Shown piece by piece: positions 61,818-64,000 of a DNA stretch of 64,000 bases (the first letter of the stretch is position 1; every line of letters starts with the position of its first letter). The position numbers and the translations under genes were made by a program. The DNA lies in NCBI GenBank assembly GCA_030549335.1, contig JAUKPH010000018.1:1550001-1614000 (forward strand), in the 5' to 3' direction. The notes beneath the pieces are model-generated. The model was given only the letters and a program-made list of their open reading frames with translations, did not search any database and had not been told where the DNA came from. The stretch is from Pontederia crassipes. Its lineage: Eukaryota; Streptophyta; Magnoliopsida; Commelinales; Pontederiaceae.

Positions 61818-63348
61818 TGTAACGCCCCCAAAATCGACCCTCTTACCACGTAAGCAGTCAGGTTGATCCCGAGGACGCTACACTGCCTACTACAATATTG
61901 ACCTTGACCATTCAATAATTTGTATACGTGGCATCAAATATAATAATAGAATAACCGAGAACTTTAGTGCGAAAGAGTGAGCATCGAAATATCAAAAGGC
62001 ACTACTAGTTTATACAATCCATAAAGAAGAAAGAAATAACCACGATTCTTAAATAGGTTCAACATTTAAATGGACGTTCGATAATAGGGATAACATCATG
62101 TAATTCTGAAGCAAGGATCAATGATCAGTCTGATGCAAGTAATAGAAATGAATGCTTTTAGAATAGGTAAGTCATATGCAACATTCTCCCAGCTCTGCGT
62201 TCTCCATCACCTCCTTATTCAGGATTCCCGCCTGCAAAATCCCAATGTAAGAGAATTGAATACCCATGAAGGAAAACGCCTAATACAATAGAAATATAGA
62301 CGATGAAATAATAATCAAATGATGTTGGTATCATACATAGATAAGCAATAAGTAACATTCTCTGGATTTCTATACTTTGATTGAGATAACAATAGGTCAT
62401 ACTTTATCATATCAACATATGTACTCTGTTTCTTTGACATAATTGTGCCTTGTCTTTACTATGCCTTGCCTTGTACTTTACTGATCAATAATTTATCTTT
62501 ATCATGCTATGTTCTGTACTTTACTATACTATAGTTTGTTATACATTACTTTACTGTGAGTTGCACTACATTTTTTACATTACTATACTGTCCTTAGAGT
62601 TAGTTGTCCTATGCGAACTCGACTTTATAGATTGAGATGCCAGAGATGCCTCTATAACTCTATGAAGCCATAATAGCCATTATAGGGAGGGTGTAATGCC
62701 AATGCATACTCTTTTCGAAATATAGGTGGGAGATGACCTGTACCTTAGGAACAATGGTCATTTAAGAACTTGTAAGTTCAGTATCTCCTCAGCTAAACTA
62801 CTTGTCCCTCTGGCTCTATACTTTGTAATTCATATGTGGCCTCCTTGGGGAAAACGATGTGTCAATACATCACCCTTTTTCGGAACACAGATAGGAGAGG
62901 ACCTGTATCCCCAGGAGCAGTGATCATTAAGGAATCTGTAGGTGCGCTGTCTCCTCGGCTTAGCTACATGTCCCTCACTATACAATCTATGATCTTTGCT
63001 CTATACTTTGGGGCGGCACATAATAATCCCTTAATTTCATCTTTACTTTACATGTCTTTATTTATCATTGATGGAGTCCAGAATCACGGATCAGAGGAAG
63101 GTTAAAGTCAGGTCCCTTATTTCTGAGGCAATAATATTATGTATTATTGTCAAATCCCGGCCTGTTCTTCAAGTGGGAAGAGCCCATTAGCCTTTAACAA
63201 TGTCAGACATGGCCTCTAGTGGGCCTGTCCAACGCGAGGCCCTATTGGGAAAGATAGGGCCTAAACAAAATGGGTACCTATCCTTTATTCAATAGAACTA
63301 GGGATGGGTCAGAGAAAACCTGGGTCGGATATCTATCGCGGTATGACA
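61818..63348 (-). mobile_element. Ty3/gypsy 5' LTR, broken off at 63348
   Basis: Begins TGTAACGCCCCCAAAATCG and aligns with the left LTR through ggtatgaca (left copy ends there at 55522), without the 1-kb insertion. After 63348 the sequence changes abruptly and the last ~875 bp of the LTR (55523-56397 in the left copy) is missing from the window. The break coincides with a TG that starts another element. Confidence 0.88.
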
Positions 63349-64000
63349 TGTTGGATCTAGGTTTTAATGACATATAACATTGTATTTTGATGATACAAAT
63401 CTCGAAATATTAAAGTAAAATACTGAAAAGATTTAAAGAAAAAGGGATAACTTTATGCACTATTCTTTGATTAAATACTTGACTATGATTCCATTAGATT
63501 TTGGATTATAAATATCAAAGTTGTAGAGAATTCTATTACCTTTCCATAGAATTAAAAATCATCTCATTTGGATAATCGTGCAAGATGTTATGCCTAAAAT
63601 AGTGCAGGGCGGTCGAGCTGCCGGCTGGAAAATTGGTCGATCGGTCCAGAATATCGGTCGACCGGTCCAGAACACATGTCGGCCGGTGAGTGCAGAAAAT
63701 GCCCAATTTCATCATGCAGAATGTCGAGATTGTACCGGTCGATCGGTCTGGAACACAGGTCGACCGAACTGTCTAGAATTCGCCAACGGTCACATTTTTC
63801 ATAAAAGAAAGTGTACTGGTCGATCGGTCCATATGTGCGGTCGACCGGCCTGTGAGTCAAATGAACAGTAACAATCAAATTTGAAGGAGAAAATTGTGTA
63901 ATAATTTTTAGATGACTTTCTCACTTGCAGAAGTCTATAAATGGAGTGCCAAAGCCAAAAGGAAGGGCACCCATGATTGAAGCAAAACTTCAAGGAATCA
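63349..64000. mobile_element. Start of a nested LTR-type element, truncated by the window
   Basis: The sequence starts TGTTGGATCTAGGTTTTAAT exactly where the gypsy LTR breaks off. TGTTGGATC-like starts are common in plant copia LTRs. Between 63608 and 63851 the motif ggtcgaccggtc/ggtcgatcggtcc recurs about seven times. No PBS or coding region is reached before the window ends, so the family call is tentative. Confidence 0.5.

Noticed and set aside
63578-63878. Cys/Arg-rich frames on both strands
   Set aside because: They arise from the repeated palindromic ggtcgaccggtc motifs and are not gene-like.

Overview
The window is nuclear DNA from a flowering plant. The evidence is intron-rich genes with GT-AG junctions, chloroplast-targeted proteins, AT-rich intergenic DNA and many plant transposon families (Ty3/gypsy chromovirus, hAT, Mutator-like, Harbinger, Helitron-like, an Au-type SINE). 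The genus cannot be read from the sequence. GC-rich first exons in AT-rich surroundings would suit a non-grass monocot, but that is weak inference.

Only five ordinary protein genes are convincing. From left to right they are: a single-exon S-protein homolog (minus, 4789-5247); a four-exon acidic ribosomal stalk protein P1 gene (plus, 19426-20394) with a telo-box and a site II-type promoter; two tandem granule-bound starch synthase I (GBSSI, 'waxy') genes, copy A (plus, 23296-26539) and copy B (plus, 34855-39005); and a two-exon gene for the photosystem II assembly factor LPA2 (minus, 42382-46630). The two GBSSI copies have 13 coding exons each with the same intron positions, and each has an intron in its 5' leader. 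Copy B reads through as 618 aa. Copy A has a one-base deletion in exon 4 and other signs of decay. GBSSI makes amylose in plastids and LPA2 acts in thylakoids, so two neighbouring genes serve the plastid; no operon-like link is implied.

Most of the rest is mobile DNA. 1-2870: tandem repeats and a probable solo LTR. 5958-6467 and 6780-7787: two non-autonomous hAT elements with 8-bp target duplications. 12.7-19.2 kb: nested Helitron-like material. 40607-41112: a long-TIR Mutator-like MITE. LPA2 intron: a three-unit tandem repeat running into a Harbinger-type MITE that itself holds a 177-bp SINE. 47171-50119: a Mutator-like element carrying a GRF zinc-finger fragment (possible Pack-MULE). 51.0-52.6 kb: a 650-bp direct repeat.

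52985 to the right end is a minus-strand Ty3/gypsy element whose chromodomain-like tail places it in the Tekay/del chromoviruses. Its left LTR is interrupted by a 1-kb TIR element, with the matching empty site in the right LTR. The right LTR is broken at 63349 by the start of another LTR-type element that runs off the window. All its enzymatic domains have lost key residues, mostly by G-to-A changes on the coding strand.
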